Source: Alphaproteobacteria bacterium
GTDB lineage: Bacteria; Pseudomonadota; Alphaproteobacteria; Micavibrionales; Micavibrionaceae
Reading direction: 5' to 3'
NCBI GenBank assembly: GCA_017302165.1
Contig: JAFLCW010000001.1
Span: 682,001 to 746,000, forward strand
Length of the DNA: 64,000 bases
Positions 40,261-49,682 of the stretch are shown one piece after another. A program made the position numbers and the translations under genes. The notes beneath the pieces were generated by a model. That model did not search any database. It was given only the letters and a program-made list of their open reading frames with translations, and was not told the DNA's origin. The stretch's first letter is position 1, and the number at the start of each line of letters is the position of its first letter.

Positions 40261-40847
40261 TTTTTCTGGCCTATTTTGGGTTCTTCCCCGGCCATCAGCC
40301 GTTTGATATTGGCGCGGTGCTTGATCCAGATCAGGACTGAAATGGCCGCGCATAATCCGGAGAGGTTTGCATCTTGATACAAAAGATGGGCGATGATTGG
40401 CGTGGCGATCACCGCCGTTAAGGCCGCCAGCGAGGAATATCGGAACACAGCCGCCATCCCAAGCCATATAGCGCACGCGACCAAACCCACGTAAGGCGCA
40501 AGGGCAAGAAGTGTCCCCAGCGTGGTTGCAACGCCTTTTCCCCCCTTGAATTTAAGCCATACCGGATAGAGATGTCCGATCAAGGCCAAAAACCCCGCGA
40601 TAATCGCTGATTCACCGCCAAAAAAATAATGGGCGATCAGCACCGCCGCCGCCCCTTTGCCGCTATCGAGTATTAAGGTGGCCAATGCCAATAATTTATT
40701 ACCTGTCCGAAGAACATTCGTGGCGCCAATATTGCCAGAACCGATGGCGCGGATATCGCCATATCCAAACATAAAGCACAGCACCAACCCAAATGGGATT
40801 GATCCCAGAATATATCCCCCCAGTGCCGATACGATAAAATCCATCAT
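40257..40847 (-). CDS. plsY: Acyl-phosphate:glycerol-3-phosphate acyltransferase PlsY
   Basis: Membrane enzyme making lysophosphatidic acid from acyl-phosphate, 196 residues with about five hydrophobic helices. The three family motifs are visible: [12 protein letters not shown] (about residue 37), [11 protein letters not shown] (about 103) and the C-terminal [17 protein letters not shown]. It overlaps pyrB upstream and dprA downstream by 4 bases each, so three unrelated functions are coupled. Confidence 0.96.
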   Translation of the reverse strand: MMDFIVSALGGYILGSIPFGLVLCFMFGYGDIRAIGSGNIGATNVLRTGNKLLALATLILDSGKGAAAVLIAHYFFGGESAIIAGFLALIGHLYPVWLKFKGGKGVATTLGTLLALAPYVGLVACAIWLGMAAVFRYSSLAALTAVIATPIIAHLLYQDANLSGLCAAISVLIWIKHRANIKRLMAGEEPKIGQKK

Positions 40848-41806
40848 TTTTTTAACAGGATATCCATCACGGCCATACGGGTTGGGACGCCGTTGCGTAC
40901 CTGTTCCAAAATCAGACTGCGTGCCGGGTCATCGGCGACATCGCCAGCAATTTCAACCTCACGGTTCATCGGGCCGGGGTGCATGACAAGGGCACCCGGT
41001 TTGGCAAAAGCCAGTTTTTCATACGTTAAGCCAAATTCCCGAAAAAAATCAGAGTCGGATTTGACCAATCCGGCTTGCATCCGTTCCGTCTGATTTCGAA
41101 GCATCATGACCACATCGCATCCGGCCAGTCCGTCTTTCATGTTGCCAAATGTCCGGATGCCCGGCACCGGGAATTTTTGGGGTAATAAGGCTTCAGGTGC
41201 GACCACATGCACCTGCGCGCCCAAGCGCGTCAGCAAGATCATGTTAGACGTGGCCACACGGGAATGCGCCACGTCGCCGCATATGGCGATGGTCAAACCA
41301 TCGATTTTCTTAAAACGCCGACGAAGCGTGAGCGCATCAAGCAAAGCCTGCGTGGGGTGTTCGTGCCAGCTATCGCCCGCGTTGATCACGGGGCAGTCCA
41401 CCAAGGTGGATACAAATTTGGGGGCACCGAATTCATTATGCCGAAGAATAATGGCATCCGGCCGTAACATCGCATGCAGGGTTTGTATGGTGTCTAAAAG
41501 ACTCTCTCCTTTATTCACCGACGATGTCCGCACATCCATATTCACCACATCCGCCCCCAAACGTTTAGCGGCCATTTCAAATGACGTGCGCGTTCGCGTT
41601 GAATCTTCGAAGAAAAGGGTCAGGATAATCGCCCCGCGTAAGATATCCGGCTTGAATTCCCTCTCATCCAAATGGTCAGCGTAATAATCAGCTAGATCCA
41701 AAATGATGTTGATTTCATCGACCGATAAATCCTCGATACCGATCAGGTGTTTTTGTGTAAACAGGCGGCGATTCACTTTTTGAGGAGAAGACTGCATAAA
41801 TGGCAT
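40844..41806 (-). CDS. pyrB: Aspartate carbamoyltransferase catalytic subunit
   Basis: Second step of pyrimidine synthesis, 320 residues. The carbamoyl-phosphate loop [17 protein letters not shown], the [12 protein letters not shown] segment and the late [12 protein letters not shown] are diagnostic. The N-terminus [20 protein letters not shown] fits the usual lead into [12 protein letters not shown]. No pyrC or pyrI lies beside it; it sits between a CoA-transferase gene and plsY. Confidence 0.97.
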   Translation of the reverse strand: MPFMQSSPQKVNRRLFTQKHLIGIEDLSVDEINIILDLADYYADHLDEREFKPDILRGAIILTLFFEDSTRTRTSFEMAAKRLGADVVNMDVRTSSVNKGESLLDTIQTLHAMLRPDAIILRHNEFGAPKFVSTLVDCPVINAGDSWHEHPTQALLDALTLRRRFKKIDGLTIAICGDVAHSRVATSNMILLTRLGAQVHVVAPEALLPQKFPVPGIRTFGNMKDGLAGCDVVMMLRNQTERMQAGLVKSDSDFFREFGLTYEKLAFAKPGALVMHPGPMNREVEIAGDVADDPARSLILEQVRNGVPTRMAVMDILLKK

Positions 41807-41837
41807 ATAAACCCGGCTTTACCCCGGGCGCAAGGGG

Positions 41838-43052
41838 TTACACGATCCCTTTGTTTTTTAACGCCGTGATATCCCCTGATTTCATGCCTAGAAGACGTTC
41901 CAGAACGCTGTGTGTATCTGCGCCCAAGGTCGGCGGGGGGTGACGATAGCTGACCGGCGTTTCAGAGAGTTTTAAGGGACTGCCGACCAAATCTATAGGA
42001 TGATCGGTTTGAGGGTGGGGCAGGGATATTTTCATCTCGCGCGCTACAATCTGCGGCAGGGCGAACACCTCATCAATCCGGTTGATGGCACTGGCCGGAA
42101 CATCCACATCCTGAAACATGCGCACCCATTCATCGGTGGGGCGTGTTTTCAAGACATCTGACAAAAGGGGAATCAAGACATCGCGGTGCATGACGCGGGA
42201 TTTATTATCGGCAAAACGGGGGTCTTGCGCCCATGCCGGATGATTTAAGGCCTGACAGAGATGTTGAAATTGCCTGTCATTTCCGACGGCAATCACAATA
42301 TGAGAGTCTGATGTCTCAAAGCTTTGATATGGCACGATGGTGGCGTGTGCATTACCCTGACGCGGAGCCGGGGCACCCGAGGTGAGATAATATTGCGCGA
42401 GGTTGGTCATGCTGGCCAAAGTGACATCCAACAAGGCCACATCCACCATTTGTCCCTGTCCGGTCGTGTTCCGGTGGTTCAAGGCGGCCAGAATACCAAT
42501 CGCTGTATATAATCCGGTCATGATATCGCTGATGGCGACGCCAGATTTCATAGGGGTGTCGTGGGGTTCACCGGTACTGGCCATTAATCCCCCCATGGCC
42601 TGTATCATGAAATCATATCCCGGTTCTGACGATAGCGGCCCGTTCTGTCCAAACCCGGAAATGGCGGCATAAATTAATCTGGGAAAATCGGCTTTGACCT
42701 GTTCATACCCCAATCCGTATTTTTCAAGGCTTCCGACCTTATAATTTTCAATCACAACATCAGATACAGCCATGAGATCACGGATGATCTTTTGCCCCTC
42801 TGGGGTGGATATATCGACGGTAACGGATTTTTTATTTCGGTTGCAGGATAGATAGTACGCGCTTTCTTGCGTGTCGTTGCCGCGTGAGTCTTTTAAAAAC
42901 GGCGGCCCCCATTGTCGTGTATCATCTCCTTGGCCGGGTCGCTCGATCTTGATGATTTCAGCCCCCAAATCCCCCAGAATTTGGGTGCAGACAGGCCCCG
43001 CCAGCACGCGCGAGAGATCCAGCACGCGTATGTTATGAAGAGAAGACGTCAT
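41838..43052 (-). CDS. CaiB/BaiF family (class III) CoA-transferase
   Basis: A 404-residue class III CoA-transferase. The N-terminus LHNIRVLDLSRVLAGPVCTQ and the catalytic Asp region SEPGYDFMIQAMGGLMASTG (about residues 157-176) are typical, as is the later GNDRQFQHLCQAL. Family members move CoA between oxalate, formate, carnitine, succinate and other acids; the substrate is unknown here. I chose ATG 43052; a GTG at 43061 is possible. The start lies 20 bases inside the prepilin peptidase gene. Confidence 0.88.
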   Translation of the reverse strand: MTSSLHNIRVLDLSRVLAGPVCTQILGDLGAEIIKIERPGQGDDTRQWGPPFLKDSRGNDTQESAYYLSCNRNKKSVTVDISTPEGQKIIRDLMAVSDVVIENYKVGSLEKYGLGYEQVKADFPRLIYAAISGFGQNGPLSSEPGYDFMIQAMGGLMASTGEPHDTPMKSGVAISDIMTGLYTAIGILAALNHRNTTGQGQMVDVALLDVTLASMTNLAQYYLTSGAPAPRQGNAHATIVPYQSFETSDSHIVIAVGNDRQFQHLCQALNHPAWAQDPRFADNKSRVMHRDVLIPLLSDVLKTRPTDEWVRMFQDVDVPASAINRIDEVFALPQIVAREMKISLPHPQTDHPIDLVGSPLKLSETPVSYRHPPPTLGADTHSVLERLLGMKSGDITALKNKGIV

Positions 43053-43584
43053 GAAACACACGTATCACGATGGGATGAAAATACCATATACCCACCCCCG
43101 CAATCCCGAGCGCAAAGCCAGGGCCTGCGGGAATAGAGAGATGGGAAAGACGAAGGGGTGCTTTGCGAACGGCCTTTGAATATATCGCATAGGAAAGGCC
43201 ATGGATAACACCTGCCATCGCCCCCAGCGTCAGAGCTATCAAAATGCCTTCAACACCCAGCCAGAGGCCGCCTGCGCCCATGAGCTTAACATCCCCTAGA
43301 CCCAGCGTATCCTGACCGTAATAATGGTTACCGGCCAAGCGCAGTAAAAACAGAATCATAAATCCGGTGATCCCCCCGATGACCATGTCATGGGGAGACG
43401 ATAGTAAATCAAACGATGTCGTGAGATGAAAGACAACGCCTAGAAGTGCGAACGGTAGAACATATATATTGGGGAGCAAGCGCACCCGTAAATCGATCAC
43501 CGATAAAATCACCAGCAACAAACCCGCAAGGATCAGACACGTGCAGGCGGCAAGATCGAGGAACATGTTTTCCGTAAGGTGCAT
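43033..43584 (-). CDS. A24-family prepilin peptidase, short form
   Basis: An inner-membrane aspartic peptidase that removes prepilin leaders, 183 residues with about six hydrophobic helices. The two catalytic Asp residues are in SVIDLRVRLLPN (about residue 31) and GLGDVKLMGAGGLWLG (about residue 97, the GxGD motif). The N-terminal Cys-rich methyltransferase domain of PilD/GspO is absent, so it resembles the short enzymes of Tad and type IVb systems. It lies divergently 114 bases from the secretin operon and is the obvious processing enzyme for the pilin-like proteins at 52.6-54.1 kb. Confidence 0.88.
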   Translation of the reverse strand: MHLTENMFLDLAACTCLILAGLLLVILSVIDLRVRLLPNIYVLPFALLGVVFHLTTSFDLLSSPHDMVIGGITGFMILFLLRLAGNHYYGQDTLGLGDVKLMGAGGLWLGVEGILIALTLGAMAGVIHGLSYAIYSKAVRKAPLRLSHLSIPAGPGFALGIAGVGIWYFHPIVIRVFHDVFSS

Positions 43585-43637
43585 TTTAGATGTGGATGAA
43601 AATAAGTCAGATCAATATTTTACGGGAAATTGCGGGA

Positions 43638-43666
43638 TTGCCAAGCCATAATGATTACTGTATTTT
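43638..43666 (+). promoter_or_regulatory. Candidate promoter of the pilus-like operon
   Basis: TTGCCA (43638-43643), a 17-base spacer and TATTTT (43661-43666) lie 32 bases before the receiver gene. This matches five of six -35 bases and four of six -10 bases. Confidence 0.45.
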
Positions 43667-43698
43667 TTTAACTCACAGCCGTTCGGCACTTCTTTTTT

Positions 43699-44106
43699 AT
43701 GACTATGAATACCGCACTCACGATGGAAAACACGCACATACTGGTGGTTGAAGACAATGATTTTGTGCGCATGCAGATCGTGCGTTATCTTCAGGCACTG
43801 GGGGCGATTGTGACCGAAGCGTCAGAAGGAAACGCCGCGTTAAAGGCGGTTCAGGAAACAGAATTTGATCTGTGTATCGTTGATGTGCGGATGGAACCCA
43901 TGGATGGTTTCGGGTTTATCAAAGCCATCCGGGGTAAGGATATGGACACCCCCGTTATTCTGGTAACGGGTGACAATAATCCCGATTTGCTGGATAATGC
44001 CCGAACATGGGGAGTCGGCGCTGTCTTGATTAAACCTGTCCAAAAAGACAGACTGGTCAAAGCGGTGGAAAAAACGATTCAGGCCTACCGGAAGAGGATG
44101 ACGTAA
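43699..44106 (+). CDS. CheY-like single-domain response regulator
   Basis: A 135-residue receiver domain with no output domain. The pocket ILVVEDNDF, the acceptor Asp in DLCIVDVRMEPMDGFGF (about residue 62), the Thr in ILVTGDNN and the Lys in LIKPVQKD are all present. It is the first gene of the pilus-like operon, 4 bases before the secretin. In-frame ATGs at 43705 and 43723 are alternative starts. A likely phosphodonor is the hybrid kinase at the other end of the cluster, which is inference. Confidence 0.88.
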   Translation: MTMNTALTMENTHILVVEDNDFVRMQIVRYLQALGAIVTEASEGNAALKAVQETEFDLCIVDVRMEPMDGFGFIKAIRGKDMDTPVILVTGDNNPDLLDNARTWGVGAVLIKPVQKDRLVKAVEKTIQAYRKRMT

Positions 44107-44110
44107 ACCT

Positions 44111-46207
44111 ATGGGTACAGTTTCCCGTTTTTCTTATAGACCTGTGCTAGCGGCCATGATGTCGCTGATGTTGTTTGCGTGCGCGGATGCCGATGTGCCT
44201 GAGGCACGCAATGTTGATATTCCTGCGCCGGTATCGGCTGAAAAACGCAAGGCGGCTACCAATGAACGCCCGGATAGCGTGCTCTATTTGCCGCTGGGTG
44301 AAGATATTCTTTTGCCGGAAACGTTGGGCGGAGATCAATTCCCGAATGAACAGGTGGGGCCTTTTGAACTGCGCGGGGAAACGCTGGGCGGCGCACTTCA
44401 ACTTATTCTGGCGGAATATGATATTTCCATCGCCTTTGAATCCGAGGAAGGATTAAGCCGCACGATTACCGTGGCGAACCTCAAAGGCGAATTGGGGGAT
44501 GTCGTTCAGCGCGTCTGTTCTCTGGCGAACTTATATTGCGCTTATGAACGGGGCACCATTACGGTCAAAGATACGCAGACCTTCAGTGTCACCATGCCGC
44601 CCATCGGTCAGGGTGAAACGCCGACGGCGTTCATGAATGATATCGCCACGGGTCTCGGGGCGATATTGGGGAACAACGGGGGCACCCCGATTGTTGATCC
44701 GTCGACCCGTACTATTGTGTACACAGCAACGGCACGTTCGGCTGAACTGGCGTCGCGCTACTTTCAGCGTCTTCGTGCCAATACGGCCATGATTGTGTTT
44801 GAAACCTATATCTGGGAAGTCTCGCTGAATGCCGGAAACTCGACCGGGATTGATTGGGATTTGATCGATTCCTTTGATAAATTCAACGCCAGTATTTCCT
44901 TGGCCGGAAGTGTGGCCAATGATTTTACCAACCCAGTGAGTATCGGTCTTCCGACAACTCGGGCGATTGGGGCAACACCCACGGATCTGATCGAATTCCT
45001 TTCACAATTTGGGGCGGTCAAAACGATCTCTCAACCTCAGATTACGGTTTTATCGGGTTCGTCGGCTGAATTACGGGTGGCCGATACACAAAACTACGTG
45101 TCCCAGATTTCGACAACATTGACTGACTCTCAATCCACCACGTCCGCTACCACAGATTCTGTTGATTCAGGCTTTACCCTGTCGATCGACAGCTCATGGG
45201 ATAAATCCACGGTCTATGCCAATATCAATATTGATCTCACGAACGTACTCAGTATTGATGACTTTACCTTCTCGGATGGCGGGGCAGGCGGGACAAGTAC
45301 ATCTATTCAGCTCCCCCAGACCAGCCAGCGTGAACTCACCACGCAAGTGCGCGTGCGCCCGGGTGATTCTATCTTGATTGCCGGGTTGGTTCAGGAAAAT
45401 GATAAATTCAACAGCCGCGGCCCCGGTTTGATGGAACCTGTCCTGCCTGATAGCCGTACCGCCGAAACAGAAAACCTTGAACTGGTTTTCTTGCTTCGTC
45501 CCCGGGTGGTCGTGTATTCAACCCCAGAGGTGGCACATGCCCACGCGCACAAGACCAAAGTGCATAATATGGTCTCTCAAGCGCCCATGTTAAGTGCGCC
45601 TGTACCCGCACCCGCGCCGATGGTTGAACCGGTTTCGGCGCCGATGCCCATGGTTGAAACCCAAGCCGTCCTGCCACCTGTGGCGCCTGCGCCGATGCCC
45701 GCGCCGCAACCACAACCGGTTTATGCTCCTCAGGAAACGGCTGTGCCGTCTCCGTTGCCTGTTTCTCGCGCGGGTGACAACAATATGCGGTCGTCTTATG
45801 TGCCGTTGTCCTCTGACGTGCGCACCTCTGTGGCGCCAGCATCTGTTCAAGATATTCAGATTCCCGAGCCTGCACCTGTTGTTCAAGAACAAGTGACTGT
45901 TCCCTCGAGTGCTGAGCGCACATACCGGAGCGAGCGGCCTAAAATTTCATCACGAGCATATGCCGGGTCAAACGCCCCGGTAACATCCTACGCAAGCCGT
46001 CTGTCTCGTGCGCCATTGCCTTCGCTAGGGACATCAGAGACTCCGGCTACGTCTGATGCTGTTGAGATCTATGATATTTCGGGTGATGGGTCTTCTGGTT
46101 TAGGTTCAGGGTTAAGTGGGTCTTCATCTTCTTCCGGGTACTCTACGTATGGAGCCAGCGGGAGAAATACTCCTTCGCTGTATGACACAACGGAGTATCA
46201 AAACTGA
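44111..46207 (+). CDS. Secretin-family outer-membrane lipoprotein (PilN/TcpC-like)
   Basis: Outer-membrane pore of a type IVb pilus or type II-like system, 698 residues. The signal ends in a lipobox (MSLMLFACAD), so it is a lipoprotein like PilN or TcpC. N-domains (about 85-225) are followed by the secretin core (about 235-460), with the closing VRVRPGDSILIAGLVQENDK and LVFLLRPRVVVY. The last 200 residues are unusual: Pro/Ala/Val-rich low-complexity stretches (APAPMVEPVSAPMPMVE) and then a Ser/Gly/Thr/Tyr-rich end. Its TGA shares a base with the next ATG at 46207. Confidence 0.88.
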   Translation: MGTVSRFSYRPVLAAMMSLMLFACADADVPEARNVDIPAPVSAEKRKAATNERPDSVLYLPLGEDILLPETLGGDQFPNEQVGPFELRGETLGGALQLILAEYDISIAFESEEGLSRTITVANLKGELGDVVQRVCSLANLYCAYERGTITVKDTQTFSVTMPPIGQGETPTAFMNDIATGLGAILGNNGGTPIVDPSTRTIVYTATARSAELASRYFQRLRANTAMIVFETYIWEVSLNAGNSTGIDWDLIDSFDKFNASISLAGSVANDFTNPVSIGLPTTRAIGATPTDLIEFLSQFGAVKTISQPQITVLSGSSAELRVADTQNYVSQISTTLTDSQSTTSATTDSVDSGFTLSIDSSWDKSTVYANINIDLTNVLSIDDFTFSDGGAGGTSTSIQLPQTSQRELTTQVRVRPGDSILIAGLVQENDKFNSRGPGLMEPVLPDSRTAETENLELVFLLRPRVVVYSTPEVAHAHAHKTKVHNMVSQAPMLSAPVPAPAPMVEPVSAPMPMVETQAVLPPVAPAPMPAPQPQPVYAPQETAVPSPLPVSRAGDNNMRSSYVPLSSDVRTSVAPASVQDIQIPEPAPVVQEQVTVPSSAERTYRSERPKISSRAYAGSNAPVTSYASRLSRAPLPSLGTSETPATSDAVEIYDISGDGSSGLGSGLSGSSSSSGYSTYGASGRNTPSLYDTTEYQN

Positions 46208-47832
46208 TGCGTTTTTACCCAGCGATATCGTTACTGACGGCTTTGGCTCTAATCTATGTCTGCGTTGCAGATTCTGCGCGTGCCCAAGGTTTTGATGATC
46301 CGGGTGCTGGCGGTGGCAAGGCCGGGGATGTGGTGGCGGTTGAACCTAAGGTTGATGGCGGGGCGGTGGCTCTTGGATCTGCCTCCCAAGTGGTGGTCTT
46401 GTTTCGAAATGACGATATCAAACCGCTAAACCTGACGGAGATTAGCTTATACCCTTCCTCGAACGTATCAGCCAGCGTGGGAGAAAACCAATGTGCGCTG
46501 GAAGGTCTGGCACCGGCGTCTGTCTGTGCTGTCGCGATTAACGTCAAAGGGCTTCGCCCCGGCAAGTACCGCATTGAAATGCTGGTCAAACATGACGGGC
46601 GCTCTAAGTTATTGACGGCCACGGTGACAGGCGATATTGAAAGCTCTGAAGGCGTTCAGGAACTCATTAGTGATATTGAAACCATCCCGGCCGAAATAGA
46701 TTTTGGAACATTGAATGCCAGCAGTCAGCAGGTTAAATCGGTGATCCTGCGTAATACCACCTCAGGGTCGATTGATATTTCCGAGGTGGTCGTTCAATCC
46801 GTGTCCCAATCGGGTTTCAGCATGGAATCCGACTGCACGAAACTGGAAACAGGTCAGGCCTGTTTGGCCAGTATCACGTGGGCACCTAGCCAGAAAGGCC
46901 CCGCGACAGGAACCTTGCTGGTACGTCATTCCGGGCCGACGGGCATTGCGAGTGTGCCGTTAAAGGGAAGCTACGAACCTGCCGCTTCGGTGGCGGCTGA
47001 AATTTACCCCGAAGCCGTGCCGGGGCGCGGGCTTCTGGTGTCTTCTCTTGATACAGTTGATTTCGGGGCTACGGTTGATTCAACGGCCTCGATTACCGTG
47101 TCTTTGGTCAATGTCGGGGACTCTCCGTTGACCATCAAGGGCACAAAACTGGCGAATAAAGAAAACGGCGTCGAAGTGGCCGGCGGCGGGTGTAAGCCCG
47201 GCACGGTTTTAGATCCCATTGCCGCCTGTCCTTTGACCTTGACGTGGCAACCATCCCGTGAAGGCGCAATTGTTGATGATGTGCAGGTCTTTCATGATGG
47301 GGCACGGGGTGTGCTTGTGATCCCGGTGCGCGGCACCGCCACCGAAACAGTCAATAAAGACAGTAAGTCCATGTTGCTGGGGGCGGACGGCAATGCCATT
47401 CTGCGGACGATCCCGGCTTTGTCTTCGGCTGATGTAGGTGATGACGGAGATTCTGTATCTTCGGATAGTAAGTCTTCCAAATCAAAACAGACGTCTGCCC
47501 GCAAGGTGGTGGATGTTGATGGTATTCTGGATCCTTATACAATCACCTCGAAAGGCCCCGGCCGTGCGGTGATTTCGGGACCGGGCGGAAGCCGCGTGGT
47601 CTTTGATGGGGATGAAACCGTGATAGGCGGGGTTCTTTGGACAGTTGTCATGCGCCAAAGTGCCATTGAATTTACCCATGAAGGCCAGAAAGTGCTGATG
47701 CTGTTTGATCGGTCGCTGACGGGGTCTTCATCTTCTGTTAACCAATCTGGGTCACAATCAAGTGGTACGAGTAGTACTTCAGGGGGAGAGAATTCTGCCG
47801 CCCCTGTTACAGGCGGTACAACAACCAATTAA
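46207..47832 (+). CDS. Periplasmic protein with Ig/ASH-type repeats and a PilP/HR-like C-terminal domain
   Basis: I know no named family for the whole 541-residue protein. A signal peptide (about 1-26, cleavage near ARAQG) is followed by three beta-rich repeats of about 100 residues (about 45-150, 160-258 and 275-388). The repeats match the ASPM-SPD-2-Hydin/choice-of-anchor type (for example PAEIDFGTLNASSQQVKSV and LDTVDFGATVDSTASITV), each with a Cys pair. After a Ser/Lys linker (about 410-435) comes a compact beta segment with ISGPGGSRVVFDGDETVIGG, similar in pattern to PilP/GspC homology regions. A Ser/Gly tail ends it. It lies between secretin and ATPase, so a periplasmic role linking the secretin is likely. 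Confidence 0.72.
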   Translation: MRFYPAISLLTALALIYVCVADSARAQGFDDPGAGGGKAGDVVAVEPKVDGGAVALGSASQVVVLFRNDDIKPLNLTEISLYPSSNVSASVGENQCALEGLAPASVCAVAINVKGLRPGKYRIEMLVKHDGRSKLLTATVTGDIESSEGVQELISDIETIPAEIDFGTLNASSQQVKSVILRNTTSGSIDISEVVVQSVSQSGFSMESDCTKLETGQACLASITWAPSQKGPATGTLLVRHSGPTGIASVPLKGSYEPAASVAAEIYPEAVPGRGLLVSSLDTVDFGATVDSTASITVSLVNVGDSPLTIKGTKLANKENGVEVAGGGCKPGTVLDPIAACPLTLTWQPSREGAIVDDVQVFHDGARGVLVIPVRGTATETVNKDSKSMLLGADGNAILRTIPALSSADVGDDGDSVSSDSKSSKSKQTSARKVVDVDGILDPYTITSKGPGRAVISGPGGSRVVFDGDETVIGGVLWTVVMRQSAIEFTHEGQKVLMLFDRSLTGSSSSVNQSGSQSSGTSSTSGGENSAAPVTGGTTTN

Positions 47833-47835
47833 TTG

Positions 47836-49668
47836 ATGGGTGACATGACAGATCCAACGCCCCCGCAAGACCCGTTAAGCGAGTTTGATCGTACCTTCGC
47901 GGTTATGGAAGAAAAGCGCGGTGGGCGTGATCGTCGCCGTATGCAGGGTAAGTCACCTACAGGCGTAGATCGCCGTAAATCAGATCGTCGTCAATCCCGC
48001 CAGGCCGAGGGGAGAGAACGTTATCTTGACATGGTCAAGCGCGAACGAACCCTGTTTTTAGAACAAGGTGTTTCCCGTTCGACGGAACAATTGCTCGATA
48101 TGGCAGGCGCGGTATCAGAATCCGAACAGGGTGAAGAAGGGGTGAGAGACCGCGCAACAGGTGACCAGTTGCGCTCCGTTCTTCCGGTTCAAACATGGCT
48201 TCCGATAGGTATTCACTTAATTGGTCTGGCAGATGGCATTTTAAAGATTGCCTCGCTCAATGATCTCAACGATCGTCAGCTTGAGACCCTTAAATCGGCT
48301 GTTCTTCGAAGCCGTTTTCGCATCGACAAAATCATGGTCGAAATGTGGGATCGCGGCGAATTGCTCGAGACCCTAAGATCCGTTCACGATCTTTCGGCGG
48401 ATCGCTGTGAAAAAACACTTTCGCTATGGTTAGGAGATACCGATAACGGACTTCTTTTAAACCAGTTCCAACGGGACATGCTGGCCGAAGCCCTGCAAAT
48501 GCGTGCATCCGATATTCATTTGGTGCAGGATTCTATTGCTGACTCTCCCAACTGGATCAAATACCGGATTGATGGTGATTTGATCCCGATGCATTTGCTC
48601 CCATCTGAAGCCATGGCACGTTTGACCACCTTGCTAAAACGCGATGCGGGATTGAACTTCGGGGATCGGGTGACCCCCAAAGACGGGCGGTTTGGATTTA
48701 TGTGGCAGGGACGTTCGATTGACGTCCGGGTGGCCGCAGGCCCTCAAGGTCAGGATGGTGAAAAACTCACCTTGCGTTTGCTTGACCGCGCGGCCTTAAA
48801 AGGATTCGATGAATTATTCCGCCGACATCCGGATGTAGCTGACCATCTAGCCAGTCTTCTGGCACCGGAAATCAAAGGCGGCGGGGGGTTGATTTTGCTC
48901 TCAGGTCCCACAGGTTCTGGTAAAACAACAACACTATATGCCTGCGTTCAGCAAATTGACCGCCGCCGCAAACATGTTTTATCCATCGAAGACCCGATCG
49001 AATATGAACTTCGGTATGCTACCCAATGGCAGGTTCGCCCAGGTATGAAGGGCGGGGAGTTTCCCGACCTGATCCGCGCCGCGATGCGTCATGATCCTGA
49101 CTATATCATCATCGGGGAAATGCGGGATGCCGATACAGTGGAAACATCACTTCGAGCGGCTGAATCAGGTCATACCGTGATTTCAACTGTTCACGCGGAT
49201 ACAGCTCTTCAAACATTTGAGCGATTGCGATCCCTCATGCCCGTCGCGCGGGAGAGATCTTCAACCTTTACATTATCTCAACAGGTTCGGGCGATTTTGA
49301 ACCAACGTCTTGTGAGAACGCTGTGTCAGGGATGTGCGCATCACACAATAGCCGGAGATTTTTTGAAGCCAGAAGAATTAGCGGAATTTGGTTTCAGCGG
49401 GGAAGAAAAAATCAGAACACATAACAGTGCCGGGTGCGATTTGTGCAACCGTACCGGCATTACCGGCAGAACGTTGCTGCTGGATGCGATCTTGATTACG
49501 CTGGGGCCTGGTCAACGTAATGCCATTTACGAAGCCTTGCTGGATAATGTTCACAAGATGGCGCACGAAGAAGGCGTCATTGTGCATACCCGAAAAGAAG
49601 GTTTGATTGATCTGGTGCTCAGCGGTCTTGTGGATCCTAAATCTGCGCTGTCTTATATGGAATCATAA
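47836..49668 (+). CDS. GspE/PilB-type secretion ATPase
   Basis: Cytoplasmic hexameric motor ATPase, about 610 residues. The N-terminal 70 residues are Arg/Asp-rich (GGRDRRRMQGKSPTGVDRRK) and not usual for the family. A second N-terminal domain leads to the ATPase, with Walker A SGPTGSGKTTTLYA (about 356), the Asp box IEDPIEYELR, Walker B YIIIGEMRDADTVET and the His box STVHADTALQTFERL. A CQGC...CDLC zinc site near 500-535 is kept. TTG 47833, ATG 47836 and ATG 47845 are possible starts; GGGTG favours the last. It is the only motor ATPase in the cluster, with no PilT-like retraction ATPase seen. Confidence 0.93.
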   Translation: MGDMTDPTPPQDPLSEFDRTFAVMEEKRGGRDRRRMQGKSPTGVDRRKSDRRQSRQAEGRERYLDMVKRERTLFLEQGVSRSTEQLLDMAGAVSESEQGEEGVRDRATGDQLRSVLPVQTWLPIGIHLIGLADGILKIASLNDLNDRQLETLKSAVLRSRFRIDKIMVEMWDRGELLETLRSVHDLSADRCEKTLSLWLGDTDNGLLLNQFQRDMLAEALQMRASDIHLVQDSIADSPNWIKYRIDGDLIPMHLLPSEAMARLTTLLKRDAGLNFGDRVTPKDGRFGFMWQGRSIDVRVAAGPQGQDGEKLTLRLLDRAALKGFDELFRRHPDVADHLASLLAPEIKGGGGLILLSGPTGSGKTTTLYACVQQIDRRRKHVLSIEDPIEYELRYATQWQVRPGMKGGEFPDLIRAAMRHDPDYIIIGEMRDADTVETSLRAAESGHTVISTVHADTALQTFERLRSLMPVARERSSTFTLSQQVRAILNQRLVRTLCQGCAHHTIAGDFLKPEELAEFGFSGEEKIRTHNSAGCDLCNRTGITGRTLLLDAILITLGPGQRNAIYEALLDNVHKMAHEEGVIVHTRKEGLIDLVLSGLVDPKSALSYMES

Positions 49669-49682
49669 CGAAGGTCTAACCC

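Noticed and set aside
40261..40476. 72-residue N-terminal extension of DprA
   Set aside because: It lies wholly inside plsY; the ATG at 40260 overlaps the plsY stop and gives a normal DprA start.
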